Shown: in pieces, positions 20,222-30,787 of the stretch
How the letters are laid out: every line of letters starts with the position of its first letter
Position numbering within the stretch: the first letter of the stretch is position 1
Assembly: GCA_001305115.1 (NCBI GenBank)
Contig: BCAA01000004.1
Coordinates: forward strand, 124,001-188,000
DNA length: 64,000 bases
Direction of reading: 5' to 3'
Source: Clostridia bacterium UC5.1-1E11
GTDB taxonomy: Bacteria > Bacillota > Clostridia > Oscillospirales > Acutalibacteraceae
The notes under the pieces: model-generated
Databases searched by the model: none
What the model was told of the DNA's origin: nothing
What the model saw: the letters and a program-made list of their open reading frames with translations, nothing else
Translations under genes and position numbers: made by a program

Positions 20222-20533
20222 ACCATCATGGTTTGAACTGCTTTTGTGGCAAGATGGAGGGCGGGGTGTTTGCAGCCTTCTGTGAAAAGATCTCTGTTTT
20301 CACCCCTAATTGGCCCGTTCTTAAAGAATGCAGGGGGCTTTTGACACATCTCTTATAGAAATAAGGGTACGCTTTCATTCTTGGAAAAGATCGTCTTAAT
20401 AGTGAGCATCCTTGTTTTTTCAGCAATAGATTGCGGTGTCTAGAATTTGGCAGAGAACAGAGAAAAAGATTTTGTGCATCCCGTATGGAATTTATACGAC
20501 ATTTCTATGCTATATAATGAGGAGGTACATCCA
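20222..20533 (+). other. leuA-leuB gap
   Basis: GTGAAAA/TTTTCAC (20282-20303) makes a small hairpin, and TTGACA occurs at 20341-20346 without a good -10 partner. TATAAT at 20513-20518 lies too close to the leuB RBS to be its promoter. Not recognisable as a second T-box. Confidence 0.35.
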
Positions 20534-21607
20534 ATGAATACATACAAAATTGTATTGTTAAAGGGTGACGGCATTGGTCCTGAAATTGTGGACCAGGCAG
20601 TCAAAGTTCTCACCAAAGCCGGGGAGAAATTCGGCTTTGGTATCGATTACGAAGAGGCCTTGCTGGGCGGAAGTGCTATTGATGCCACAGGCACTCCGCT
20701 TCCACAGGAAACAATCGACAAGTGCAAGGCGGCGGATTCAACGTTACTCGGTGCAGTAGGCGGTCCCAAATGGGATACGTTGCCGGGCGACCAGCGGCCG
20801 GAAAAGGGCTTACTGGGAATTCGCGGCGCCCTTGAATTATTTGCAAATCTGCGTCCAGCCGTCATTTTTGATGAGTTGCGCGACGCTTCACCGCTCAAGA
20901 CGGAAATCATCGGGGAAAAGCTCGACGTGATGGTGGTCCGTGAACTGACCGGCGGCATCTATTTTGGAGAGCGCGGCCGTAAAGAGGTCAACGGGGTTCC
21001 TGCTGCATACGATACCGAGATGTATACGGTGCCTGAGATTGAGCGGATTGCACGTGTCGCCTTCGAAATGGCCCGCAAGCGCAATAAGAAGCTGTGCAGT
21101 GTAGACAAGGCCAATGTATTGGAGTCCTCCCGTCTGTGGCGTGCAACCGTTGCGCGCATCGGCGCGGAAGAATTTCCAGATGTAGAACTCAGCAATATGT
21201 ATGTAGACAATTGTGCGATGCAGTTGGTGCGCAATCCGCAGCAATTCGATGTGATTGTCACATCGAATATTTTCGGCGACATTCTCTCCGATGAGGCGTC
21301 CATGATTAGCGGCAGCATTGGCATGCTGGCTTCTGCAAGCCTGGGTTCCGGAAAGGCCGGATTGTATGAACCGATCCATGGATCGGCGCCGGACATTGCA
21401 GGGACGGGAAAAGCCAATCCTCTGGCAACTATTTTGTCCGCGGGAATGATGCTCAAGTATTCTTTGGAGCAGCCGCAGGCAGCTCAGGCCATTGAGGATG
21501 CCGTTTCTGCCGCCTTAAAACAGGTACGTACGCCGGATATTGCGACAGAGGGGCTTCGTACGGTTACCTGTGAAGAAATGGGCGATCTGGTTTGCAGCCT
21601 TCTGTGA
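20534..21607 (+). CDS. leuB: 3-isopropylmalate dehydrogenase
   Basis: The product (357 aa) oxidatively decarboxylates 3-isopropylmalate with NAD+ in leucine synthesis. Family features: [56 protein letters not shown], and the NAD-binding [21 protein letters not shown] at 20534 follows GAGGAGG at seven bases; in-frame upstream codons from 20447 have no RBS. It is followed within 35 bases by azlC, suggesting one transcript for synthesis and export. Confidence 0.97.
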   Translation: MNTYKIVLLKGDGIGPEIVDQAVKVLTKAGEKFGFGIDYEEALLGGSAIDATGTPLPQETIDKCKAADSTLLGAVGGPKWDTLPGDQRPEKGLLGIRGALELFANLRPAVIFDELRDASPLKTEIIGEKLDVMVVRELTGGIYFGERGRKEVNGVPAAYDTEMYTVPEIERIARVAFEMARKRNKKLCSVDKANVLESSRLWRATVARIGAEEFPDVELSNMYVDNCAMQLVRNPQQFDVIVTSNIFGDILSDEASMISGSIGMLASASLGSGKAGLYEPIHGSAPDIAGTGKANPLATILSAGMMLKYSLEQPQAAQAIEDAVSAALKQVRTPDIATEGLRTVTCEEMGDLVCSLL

Positions 21608-21641
21608 GAGGGTACGTTAAAGAGTTGGGGCGATTGAGAGA

Positions 21642-22375
21642 GTGGAACAGAAAGCTTTGACCTTTCGGAAAGGTCTCAAGGACGGCATGCCGATCTGTTT
21701 GGGTTACCTCAGCGTATCCTTTGCCTTTGGAATCATGGCGACGCAAGGGGGACTGCGGCGTGGGTGGCGCTTCTGATCTCCATGACGAACTTGACCTCTG
21801 CGGGACAGGTCGCAGGGACGCAGCTGATTTTGGCGGGTGGAATGTACGTTGAAATCGCGGTTACGACGTTTATCATCAATATCCGGTATATGCTGATGTC
21901 GCTGTCTCTTTCGCAGAAGGTGGAGTCCAAGATGACCAATCTGGAGCGTTGGGTGTTGGCTTTTGGTATTACGGATGAAATTTTTGCGGTTGCTATGCAA
22001 CAGAGGGAGGAGATCAACGCAAAATACCTGTCCGGGTTGATTGCTACGCCCTATGTGGGATGGGCCTTAGGGACCCTGCTTGGCGCTACCGCGACAGGAC
22101 TCTTGCCGGATTCTCTGCGCAATGCCCTCGGTATTGCCATCTACGGCATGTTTATTGCGATTATCATACCGCCTGCTTGTAAGGCAAAGCCCATCGCAAT
22201 GGTGGTGCTTCTTTCGACGGCTTTAAGCTGTTGTTTCCAATGGCTCCCCTTCCTCAACCAGATTTCGACGGGCTGGGTTATCATCATCTGCGCAGTGGTT
22301 GTGTCCGCTTATGCGGCAGTGCGCTACCCGATGGATGAAGAGGAACCGCCGGAGAAAGCGGGTGGCGTAGGATGA
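21642..22375 (+). CDS. azlC: AzlC branched-chain amino acid exporter subunit, frameshifted in this sequence
   Basis: The first 40 codons from a GTG at 21642 encode the usual AzlC N-terminus (FRKGLKDGMPICLGYLSVSF) and run into a stop at about 21776. The rest, from WVALLISMTNLTSAGQ, is in another frame and ends at 22375. One extra G in the G5 run at 21747-21751 restores a single protein of about 244 aa. AzlC with AzlD exports branched-chain amino acids (and azaleucine), which fits its place after leuAB. The start codon is uncertain. As read, the longest intact piece starts at 21764. Confidence 0.88.
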
Positions 22376-22797
22376 CATTGGATTTGCAACGAATATTGAT
22401 CTCCGTGGCGATTATGGCCGGTGTGACATATGTCATTCGCGTATTGCCATTGGCAATCTTTAAAAAAAAGATTCAAAACCGGTTTATCCGATCCTTTTTG
22501 GCTTACGTACCCTATGCGGTGCTGGCAGCCATGACTTTTCCAGCAATTCTGTTTTCCACTGCGGAAACAGTGACCATACAAAGCATTTTGAGCGCAGCCG
22601 CGGGGTTGGGAGTTGCCCTGGTGCTGGCTTACAAAGACAAGGGGCTGCTTACGGTAGCGGTGGGGGCGACGGCGGCAGCGTTCTTGGTGGATCAGATTAC
22701 AAGGATTTTTTGGTATAAAAGGAAAAGTGGACGATGCGCGCGGCTCGTCCACTTTTCTTATTCTTATAAATATTTTAGTAGCCAAAGGTCCCGCTGA
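22372..22797 (+). CDS. azlD: AzlD branched-chain amino acid exporter subunit, 3' end probably frameshifted
   Basis: The start overlaps the azlC stop (ATGA). AzlD is a small hydrophobic partner of about 105-115 aa; hydrophobic segments and the typical VRVLPLAIFKKK-type opening (here YVIRVLPLAIF) are present. As read it is 141 aa, and its last 26 residues are encoded by the terminator hairpin, which is implausible. One extra T in the T6 run at 22706-22711 creates a stop at about 22716, just ahead of the hairpin, giving a normal length. Confidence 0.88.
   Translation: MTLDLQRILISVAIMAGVTYVIRVLPLAIFKKKIQNRFIRSFLAYVPYAVLAAMTFPAILFSTAETVTIQSILSAAAGLGVALVLAYKDKGLLTVAVGATAAAFLVDQITRIFWYKRKSGRCARLVHFSYSYKYFSSQRSR
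22723..22756. terminator. Bidirectional terminator between azlD and the dCMP deaminase gene
   Basis: A perfect 12-bp stem, AAAAGTGGACGA / TCGTCCACTTTT, with a 10-base loop. It has A-rich and T-rich flanks and so can serve both strands. Confidence 0.85.
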
Positions 22798-23263
22798 GTG
22801 ACTCGTCCTGTTCGATCCAATCGGATACAGCAACCGAGATGAACGCATTTTTATTTAAACGGATCACTACGCGGGCAATACCAGCGTTGATGATCTGCCG
22901 CTTGCACATGGAGCAACTGGAGGCATTTTCTACATATTCCCCGGTTTTGGCGTCCTTTCCCACGAGATATAGAGTGGAACCAATCATATCCCGGCGGGCA
23001 GCGCTGATGATTGCGTTTGCCTCTGCATGAACAGAACGGCAGATCTCATAGCGCTCTCCACGGGGAATGCCCAGCTTCTCCCGAATACAAACGCCCATGT
23101 CGATACAGTTCTTGCGCCCACGCGGTGCGCCGTTGTAGCCGGTGGAGACGATCTCGTCGTTATGTACAATAATTGCGCCAAAATTGCGGCGCAGACAAGT
23201 TCCGCGCTCTGCGACGGTCTCCGCAATATCCAGATAGTAATTTTCTTTGTCAGTCCGGATCAT
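22775..23263 (-). CDS. Deoxycytidylate deaminase (ComEB-like)
   Basis: The product (162 aa) deaminates dCMP to dUMP for dTTP synthesis. The zinc and catalytic motifs are RSVHAEANAI (His and catalytic Glu) and SSCSMCKRQI (two Cys ligands). Family features GYNGAPRG and the N-terminal YYLDIAETVAERGTC are present. The ATG at 23263 follows GGAAAGAGGG; upstream ATGs (23296, 23371) lack an RBS. Convergent with azlD and sharing its terminator. Confidence 0.92.
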   Translation of the reverse strand: MIRTDKENYYLDIAETVAERGTCLRRNFGAIIVHNDEIVSTGYNGAPRGRKNCIDMGVCIREKLGIPRGERYEICRSVHAEANAIISAARRDMIGSTLYLVGKDAKTGEYVENASSCSMCKRQIINAGIARVVIRLNKNAFISVAVSDWIEQDESLSGTFGY

Positions 23264-23553
23264 ACTTTCCCTCTTTCCTTGTGCGTTTTTATCCATCTCT
23301 ATGATAGGGGATTTTCGCGCGAGAATCAATGGCATTCCAAGAATTTCTGTGATATAATAGGCAAAAACCACAATCGAGCAAGAGGATCATGCCGGATGTG
23401 TTCGGTTTGCTATAGAATAGAATTTTGACTTGTATTTCAGAAGAACTCTGGCTGCGGAATGCCGCCGGTGTGCGGTTTTCCTGTTGCAGCCCGTTTTTAT
23501 TGTGGGAAACTATGAAGAAATTTGCCCTTTTGGGGCGTTCGGAGGGAATCATT

Positions 23554-24420
23554 TTGCAGGAAATCCAACGGCTGTCCGACCCATCGGCAGTAAAAGCACT
23601 GTTAGCAAGGCACGGATTTACATTTTCCAAATCTTTAGGACAGAACTTTCTCGTCAATCCTTCCGTATGCCCTCGGATGGCAGAAGAATGCGGCGTGGGT
23701 CCGGGCGTCGGAGTATTGGAAGTTGGCCCCGGGATCGGCGTGCTGACAGTGGAACTGGCGAAACGTGCGGAGAAGGTAGTTTCCATAGAACTGGATAAGC
23801 GTCTCTTGCCCGTTTTGGGGGAGACGCTCGAAGGGTATCCAAACACCAAAGTAGTAAATGACGACATTCTGAAGGTTGACCTGCAGCCGCTTTTGCAGAG
23901 GGAATTCGCCGGCATGGAGGTGGTTGTATGCGCCAATCTGCCATATTATATCACATCGCCGGTGATTATGCGGCTGCTAGAGGAGCGCTTGCCGATCCGG
24001 GCCTTGACCGTGATGGTACAGAAGGAAGCAGCACAGCGCCTATGCGCTTTACCAGGGACACGGGCATGTGGCGCGGTGAGCATAGCGGTACAGTATTATG
24101 CGGTGCCGCGTGTTCTTTTCCAAGTATCCCGTGGGAGCTTTTTGCCGCCGCCCAACGTGGATTCCACCGTGATTCGGATGGACGTGCGTGAGCATCCACC
24201 GGTTACGGTGTCAAATGAAACGCACTTTTTTGCACTGGTGAAGGCGGCGTTTGGACAGCGGCGTAAGACCATTCTGAATGCAGTTTCTGCGGGCCTTTCG
24301 CTTCCCAAAGAGCGGGTAGCACAAGCCTGCGTTCAGGCAGGAATCTTACAAACTGCCCGCGCGGAACAGCTCACCATGGAACAGATGGCTGCTTTGTGCA
24401 GCGCCTTAGATTTGAAATGA
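23554..24420 (+). CDS. ksgA: 16S rRNA (adenine1518/1519-N6)-dimethyltransferase
   Basis: The product (288 aa) dimethylates two adjacent adenosines in helix 45 of 16S rRNA. It has SLGQNFLVNPSV, the SAM motif LEVGPGIGVLT, the acidic SIELDKRL and the catalytic NLPYYIT. The TTG at 23554 is chosen: GGAGGG lies seven bases upstream and the protein then has the usual length. An in-frame ATG at 23512 would add 14 unconserved residues. A TATAAT at 23353-23358 may be its promoter. A small membrane protein gene follows 14 bases after the stop. Confidence 0.95.
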   Translation: MQEIQRLSDPSAVKALLARHGFTFSKSLGQNFLVNPSVCPRMAEECGVGPGVGVLEVGPGIGVLTVELAKRAEKVVSIELDKRLLPVLGETLEGYPNTKVVNDDILKVDLQPLLQREFAGMEVVVCANLPYYITSPVIMRLLEERLPIRALTVMVQKEAAQRLCALPGTRACGAVSIAVQYYAVPRVLFQVSRGSFLPPPNVDSTVIRMDVREHPPVTVSNETHFFALVKAAFGQRRKTILNAVSAGLSLPKERVAQACVQAGILQTARAEQLTMEQMAALCSALDLK

Positions 24421-24434
24421 GAGGGGGTCTCCAG

Positions 24435-24788
24435 ATGTCCGACCATAAGCTTGCCTTTATCTTTTTTGAAATTGGGATGATCTTATGTGTGGTAGCCATG
24501 ATTTTAGGTCCCATTGGGATAGAAGTCTGGTCTGTAGCCTGTTCAGCGGTTGCCATCTTTTTGGCGTGTGCCGGTATTTATCTTGCTTTTTGCAGTTGGG
24601 ATTCGGCACCTGAGCAGCAGAAAAGAATCCTACGGGGAGATGATGGAACAGAAGCAAAATCCGTCGCTGTTATGGAGGAATCTGGGATACCGGAAGAGGA
24701 ATTTTCTGAAGAAAAATCGAATCTTGTGCCGGGGGAGACCTTCTCATTTAGGCCTTCTGGTATAGATAGTCAGGAGAAAGAGTCGTAG
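24435..24788 (+). CDS. Small membrane protein of unknown function (117 aa)
   Basis: ATG at 24435 follows GAGAGGGGG. Two hydrophobic segments (about 6-28 and 33-54) are followed by a charged, Glu-rich C-terminal half. It probably shares the ksgA transcript and is closed by the hairpin at 24941. No family recognised. Confidence 0.65.
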   Translation: MSDHKLAFIFFEIGMILCVVAMILGPIGIEVWSVACSAVAIFLACAGIYLAFCSWDSAPEQQKRILRGDDGTEAKSVAVMEESGIPEEEFSEEKSNLVPGETFSFRPSGIDSQEKES

Positions 24789-24853
24789 GATTTGCCCACA
24801 CAGACAAAGGAGTCCCTCTGTGGACGGGAAACAATCGAAAGAAAAATCAAAGG

Positions 24854-24913
24854 AATGAATATTTTTAATAGGGACAGCCTCCGCAAAAAGCAGGGCATCC
24901 CTATCGCTATTAA
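24854..24913 (-). repeat. Dispersed imperfect palindromic repeat, copy 1
   Basis: Read on the minus strand, this 60-base element matches 58411-58469 with about seven mismatches, ending in the shared CCCTATTAAAAATATTCATT. Both copies carry short inverted ends (AGGGA...TCCCT) and lie in gene-free gaps. It is separate from the terminators beside it. Confidence 0.7.
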
Positions 24914-24940
24914 ACGAATCTTTGTTTGTATCGATGCCAA

Positions 24941-24992
24941 CAAAGGAGTATCCCAAAAGTCCTGAAAGGACGGAAGGATACCCTTGTTTTTT
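24941..24992 (+). terminator. Terminator of the ksgA transcript
   Basis: GTATCC/GGATAC outer stem with an inner GTCCT-GAA-AGGAC hairpin, followed by TTGTTTTTT. Confidence 0.65.
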
Positions 24993-25019
24993 AAAACTCA
25001 AATATTATACCAAAAAGAA

Positions 25020-25071
25020 AAGAGGATGCCCCTCCTATGAATCGAACAATTCGTAGTTTGGGCATCCTCTT
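25020..25071 (-). terminator. Terminator of the ddl-murI-argS operon
   Basis: AAGAGGATGCCC and GGGCATCCTCTT form a perfect 12-bp stem; on the minus strand it is followed by TTTTCTTTTT. It lies 83 bases past the last gene of the operon. Confidence 0.75.
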
Positions 25072-25153
25072 GCTGGTTCCTATGCGTATCATACAAAAGT
25101 GGTGTGTTCATTTTTAGAGTGCCTGAATCTCAATCGTGTCCTCTGAAAGACAC

Positions 25154-26380
25154 TCAGTAAAGAATCGCACCATATTTGGATGAGAGAGGTTCCAATATCT
25201 CGTCCTCAATCTGGCATTCACTGTCAACGATCAAACGCCCTTGGAAGTACCGTAGGGCCGCTTCCAAAATCGGTGCACTGTCGCAATGTACAGCAATCGG
25301 AAGACGGGTCATGCTGCTGTTTTCTGCGAGTACATAGGCGTCATCGATGCTTTCAATTTCCACCAGGGCTGTATTGCAACGGTCGTCGTCCAAGTCGATT
25401 AGGTCGTCGTCCAGATGCCCGGTGCAGGCCAAGGGTTCGCTGAATACAAGGTCGTCCCCTAAGAAAAAGGCCTCCGTTTCGATCGTGGCCGCATAATTGT
25501 CAGGCTCTTTTGCAATTTCGGGAGGGCCGAATTCCTGCGCCACCTTTTTCAGCGCAGAAATATGCGCAGGAGTAGAATCGTCGTATCCGCCTACGATGCG
25601 GGCGCCGGCCTGCATCAGCAGGCGCATTTTCTCGGCAAAGGCCGCGGGGGAGAGGAGCGTACCATCGGAGTTTCGGGCATTTGGCTTTGCGATGATGGGA
25701 ACCGCTGTGTGGAGGCGAACTTCCTCGATCAAAGAAAGCATAGGGTCGAGCAAGCAGTTCAGGCCGATGGCATCCACTCCCATGGCCTGTAGCGTGATGA
25801 CCACCGGAAGCAAAGAACTGCCGGTAACCGTATGACCACTTTCGTCCACTGCGATGGTGACGAATACAGGCAGATCGGTTGTACGCGCGGCAAGAACCGC
25901 TGCGCGCATATCGGCCAAAGAGGTCTGCGATTCAATTGCAAGAAAATCGACGCCCGCTTGATCGAGTGCTCGGATCTGCTGGCGGTACAAGTCGTATATG
26001 TCGTCAAAGTCGGCCTCACCAAAAGGGGGGACGAACAGGCCGCTGGGACTGACATTACCGCCCACCAGTACCCCGCGTGGTTTTGCAATGCTCTGTGCCA
26101 GGCGCACCAGCTCGGTGTTCAATTCTACCACGCGCCCTTCCAGACCATAGGCGGAGAGCAGAGCCGCATTCGCCCCAAAGGTTGGAGCAAACACTGCCTG
26201 GGAACCTGCATCGATGTATGCATTCAATAAAGTTTGCAGCATTTGTGGGTGCTGCAAAACCCACTGCTCCATACCGAGCCCACCAGGCCGGCAGACATCT
26301 GCCGGCATACCAGCAGACAGAAGCGCTGTACCGGTGGCTCCGTCCAATAACATGGGTAACGGATATGGGAAATCTTCCAT
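25154..26380 (-). CDS. Homocysteine S-methyltransferase-domain protein lacking the zinc Cys pair
   Basis: The product (408 aa) has the MetH N-terminal barrel (LLDGATGTALLSAGMP, APTFGAN, GGNVSPSG). MetH holds zinc with three Cys: GLNC and GGCCGT. Here GLNC (Cys209) remains but the second site reads GGYDDSTPAHI (264-274), so two of three ligands are lost. The C-terminal 60 residues (DSAPILEAALRYFQGR onwards) resemble the start of the MetH pterin domain. The true substrate is unknown; the annotation methionine synthase would be unsafe. Last gene of the minus-strand operon, 38 bases after argS; RBS AGGAG. Confidence 0.8.
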   Translation of the reverse strand: MEDFPYPLPMLLDGATGTALLSAGMPADVCRPGGLGMEQWVLQHPQMLQTLLNAYIDAGSQAVFAPTFGANAALLSAYGLEGRVVELNTELVRLAQSIAKPRGVLVGGNVSPSGLFVPPFGEADFDDIYDLYRQQIRALDQAGVDFLAIESQTSLADMRAAVLAARTTDLPVFVTIAVDESGHTVTGSSLLPVVITLQAMGVDAIGLNCLLDPMLSLIEEVRLHTAVPIIAKPNARNSDGTLLSPAAFAEKMRLLMQAGARIVGGYDDSTPAHISALKKVAQEFGPPEIAKEPDNYAATIETEAFFLGDDLVFSEPLACTGHLDDDLIDLDDDRCNTALVEIESIDDAYVLAENSSMTRLPIAVHCDSAPILEAALRYFQGRLIVDSECQIEDEILEPLSSKYGAILY

Positions 26381-26418
26381 GATTTTGTTCTCCTGTAAGG
26401 TTTCGTTTCAAGGCGGAA

Positions 26419-28113
26419 TCACATGGATTCGGGCGCTGAAATTTTTAGCAGGGACAACACATTGCGGATAACGGTTGCTGTTGCTTTGCACAAACAGATG
26501 CGTGCGGCGCGCAGACGGTCCTCTTCATCCTTCACACGGCAAGTATTGTAAAATTTATGGAACAGGTTGGCCAGTGTGATCACATAGCGCGTGATACGGG
26601 CGGGATCGTAATCCTTTGCCGCTGCGACGATTTCGTCCGTGTAGGCAGAAAGGTGACGGATGAGGTCGATCTCCTCCTGTGTATTTAAGAGAGAAAGTTC
26701 TTCGTCGGAACAGGCTCTCGGTTCAATTCCTTCCGCTTTAAGAGCCTTCAGGATACTGCAAATGCGCGCATGTGCGTACTGTACGTAATAGACCGGGTTC
26801 TGAGCGTCCTGCTGAACTGCAAGGTCAAGGTCAAAGTCCATCTGAGAGGTGGCTTCACGCATGTTGAACAAGAAACGTGCAGCGTCTACGGGAACCTCAT
26901 CCAGAAGGTCGGCCAGCTGGATCGCCTTGCCGGTACGCTTGCTCATACGGACCACTTCGCCATTGCGGACCAGGCGGACCAGCTGAATCAAAACGATGTC
27001 CAGTTTGCTGCCGTCAAGTCCGACTGCATCCATAGCGGCCTTCATACGGGCTACATGGCCGTGATGATCGGCCCCCCAAACGTCGATACAGCGGTCAAAA
27101 CCGCGCTTAGCAAATTTGTTGCGATGATAGGCGATGTCCGCCGCAAAATAAGTGGGGTTGCCATTCTGGCGGACCAGGACTTCATCCTTTTCCGCGCCGA
27201 AGGTGGTAGCGCGATACCAGAGAGCGCCTTCCTTGTCATAGGTCAGACCCTTGTCCTTTAGAATCTGGATGGTCTCGTTCAACTCGCCATCGTTGTGCAA
27301 TTTACTCTCCAAGAACCATTCGTCGTATTGAATGCCATATTTGGCGAGGTCTGCCTGCATTTTGGCAATGTTGCGCGGCAGCGCAAAGTCCACCAAGGCC
27401 TTTTGACGCACAGAAGATTCCACATTTACATAGCGGTCGCCGAATTCCTTCGAGAACTGTGCGGCGCGCTCTTTAATGTCGTCGCCATGGTAGCCGTCCT
27501 CTGGAAATTCCACCGCATCCTCGCCCTTATAAATCTGCAAATAACGCGCTTCCAAAGAATTGCCAAACTTTTCAATCTGGTTGCCCGCGTCGTTGACGTA
27601 AAATTCGCGCCACACGGAATATCCCGCCGCGTCCAATACCGCTGCCAAACAATCGCCCAGAGCGCCGCCGCGTGCATTTCCCATGTGCATAGGACCCGTC
27701 GGATTGGCGGAAACAAACTCCACCATGATCTTTTTCCCCTGGCCGTATTCACTGCGGCCATACGCGTCTCCCAGCGCCTCAATGTCTTTCAGTACATCCA
27801 CATAGAACTGCTTGCTCAGAAAGAAATTGATAAAACCGGGGCCGGCGATTTCAAAACGGTCAAAATAGGTGCCGTTCAAGGCCAGATTGTTTGTGATCGC
27901 CTCCGCGATTTTGCGGGGGGCTGCGTGGAAGGCGCGCGCGCTTACCATTGCAGCGTTGGTGGCCCAATCGCCGTGTGCCCGGTCTGCGGGTACCTCAATG
28001 GAAAATTCAGGAATGTCCGCCTGCGGCAGTTCGCCGTTGGCACAGGCTTTTTCCATGGCGGTACGGATAATATTCCTCAGTTCAGTGGTCGCCTGCTGCA
28101 CGAGTTTTGACAT
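26419..28113 (-). CDS. argS: Arginyl-tRNA synthetase
   Basis: The product (564 aa) is a class I synthetase that charges tRNA-Arg. N-terminal additional domain (about 1-110), then the Rossmann core with the HIGH-type motif HMGN in NPTGPMHMGNARGGALGD, the KMSKS-type motif VVRMSKRTGKA and the helical anticodon domain (YAHARICSIL onward). The RBS is AAGGAGG. The 3' end of the DUF1934 gene overlaps its first 32 bases, consistent with coupling. Third from last in ddl-murI-DUF1934-argS. Confidence 0.97.
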   Translation of the reverse strand: MSKLVQQATTELRNIIRTAMEKACANGELPQADIPEFSIEVPADRAHGDWATNAAMVSARAFHAAPRKIAEAITNNLALNGTYFDRFEIAGPGFINFFLSKQFYVDVLKDIEALGDAYGRSEYGQGKKIMVEFVSANPTGPMHMGNARGGALGDCLAAVLDAAGYSVWREFYVNDAGNQIEKFGNSLEARYLQIYKGEDAVEFPEDGYHGDDIKERAAQFSKEFGDRYVNVESSVRQKALVDFALPRNIAKMQADLAKYGIQYDEWFLESKLHNDGELNETIQILKDKGLTYDKEGALWYRATTFGAEKDEVLVRQNGNPTYFAADIAYHRNKFAKRGFDRCIDVWGADHHGHVARMKAAMDAVGLDGSKLDIVLIQLVRLVRNGEVVRMSKRTGKAIQLADLLDEVPVDAARFLFNMREATSQMDFDLDLAVQQDAQNPVYYVQYAHARICSILKALKAEGIEPRACSDEELSLLNTQEEIDLIRHLSAYTDEIVAAAKDYDPARITRYVITLANLFHKFYNTCRVKDEEDRLRAARICLCKATATVIRNVLSLLKISAPESM

Positions 28114-28542
28114 CTTTGTTTTCTGCCTCCTTGATGGTAATCAAAATTTCATTCGAACTGGACAGGTTGGAATTGATGTCCAGCGTATAGCGAACCTCCA
28201 ACTTGCCACCCTCGTCGGTCAAACTGGAGTGTAACTGGCTGGTGAAGATCCCGATCATCATGTTGCCGTAGCCGGTGTCGTACTGACAGAGGTGACGTTT
28301 GCCATTCTCCAAAACCAGTCGGGTACTTCCCGCACCGCGCATCAGAGTCACTTTGTCATTTCCTTCGACCTTCAGCACAGAGGTCACCGGCTTTCCGTTC
28401 TCTTCGCTGTCATATTCTTTATAGGTAATATAACGATTTTTTCCTTTTTTACATAGGAACCGAGCGTGGTGACCTGAACCTCGCCGGTTTCACCGTCCAC
28501 CTGCTGGCGTCCCAAAATGGAAATTAAATAATTTTCCTGCAT
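28082..28542 (-). CDS. DUF1934 (YwiB-like) protein, frameshifted in this sequence
   Basis: Two frames encode adjoining parts: MQENYLISILGRQQVDGE... and, after the shift, a piece from about 28387 with NDKVTLMRGAG and YDTGYGNMMIGIFTSQL. They join if one base is added in the T6 runs at 28437-28442 or 28445-28450 (A runs on the coding strand), giving about 153 aa. DUF1934 is a small calycin-like beta-barrel of unknown function that commonly sits next to argS in Firmicutes, as here. ATG at 28542 follows GGGGGAAT. Confidence 0.85.
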
Positions 28543-28565
28543 TTTTACATTCCCCCTACCTTGGG

Positions 28566-29377
28566 TCAATAGCGGTTGATGTCGATTTGGTGGACCTCCT
28601 GGCCGATGTCCCTGCCAAGAAAGATGCCCGCAATGCGGGAGAAATCGTCTACCCGGTCGCTCACATAGAAGGAACAGTCCCCCTTGGCGGGACGGTCACA
28701 CAAAAGGCCGCGCTCTTCCAGCACCTTGCTGCAACAAAAGGCAGTCTCCCGCCCGCTGTCGATCAACGTAACTTCCTTTCCCATGGTTGCGCCGATAATC
28801 CGGCTGATAATCGGATAATGGGTGCATCCCATGATGAGTGTGTCTACACCGGCATCTCGCAACTCCCCAAGATAACGCTCCGCGACAAGGCGGGTGACCT
28901 CATCGTCATCTGCAACAAAGCCGTTCTCTACCAAAGGAACAAATAGGGGGCACTCGCGGTCGTAGACCTGGATTTCCGAATCGATCTCTGCAAGGGCTCT
29001 GCGATAAGAACCGCTGCGGATCGTGGCAGAGGTCCCAATGACCCCCACGCGCTTGTTGCGCGTTGCAGCAGATGCTGCAAGGGCTGTCGGATGTAGGACA
29101 TCGATAAAAGGGACACCCTGGGGCTTTTGAGGTTTCTGGCCAGAGAACTGACGGTGCCGCACGCAACAACAATCATTTTGACACGGTTTTCCGTCAGAAA
29201 GTGGATGTCTTGGGCGGCATATTTTAGAATCGTCTCTTGGCTTCGGGAACCGTAAGGCACACGCCCCGTATCGCCAAAATAGACGATGTGTTCCTGTGGC
29301 ATAATCTCCAAAAGCTCTTTGACCGCCGTCAGGCCGCCGAGCCCGGAATCGAAAACGCCGATTGGTCGGTTATCCAT
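28566..29377 (-). CDS. murI: Glutamate racemase, frameshifted in this sequence
   Basis: MurI makes D-glutamate for peptidoglycan and is normally essential. The N-terminal half (29377 to about 29120) has IGVFDSGLGGLTAVKEL, YFGDTGRVPYGSRS and the first catalytic Cys in VACGTVSS. The second half, in another frame to 28566, has the second catalytic Cys in IMGCTHYP. One extra base in the GGGG at 29120-29123 (C run on the coding strand) joins them as KSPQGVPFIDVL, about 270 aa. Its intact motifs argue for a sequence error. It follows ddl by 28 bases. Confidence 0.93.
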
Positions 29378-29405
29378 ATTTTTTGCTCCCTATCCCTTCC
29401 CGTTC

Positions 29406-30485
<1,080 letters not shown>

Positions 30486-30688
30486 AAGATATAACCTCCT
30501 GGATTATTCGGGATTTTGCGTGTTAAGACTCATTGGCTACACGCGGACCCTTGAATATATATGATAACACACGGCCCAATTCTGCGCAATCTCTACATTT
30601 GCCAACGCAAGACGCTGCTACAAAGAATTGCTGGATATTTCGCCGATAAACCGTGGAAGGGGCAACGTGCCGCCAATAAATTAGTATG

Positions 30689-30716
30689 GTGACAAAAAAT
30701 AAATATGTAGTATAAT
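30689..30716 (+). promoter_or_regulatory. Promoter of the gene at 30788
   Basis: GTGACA (30689-30694) and TATAAT (30711-30716) are 16 bases apart. The rest of the 30486-30787 gap shows nothing further. Confidence 0.6.
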
Positions 30717-30787
30717 CAACAGAAAAAGGATCAGAACAGCCGTAGGGTCCGTGGGTGCGGACGGCTTTCATAGAGCAGGAGTGATAA

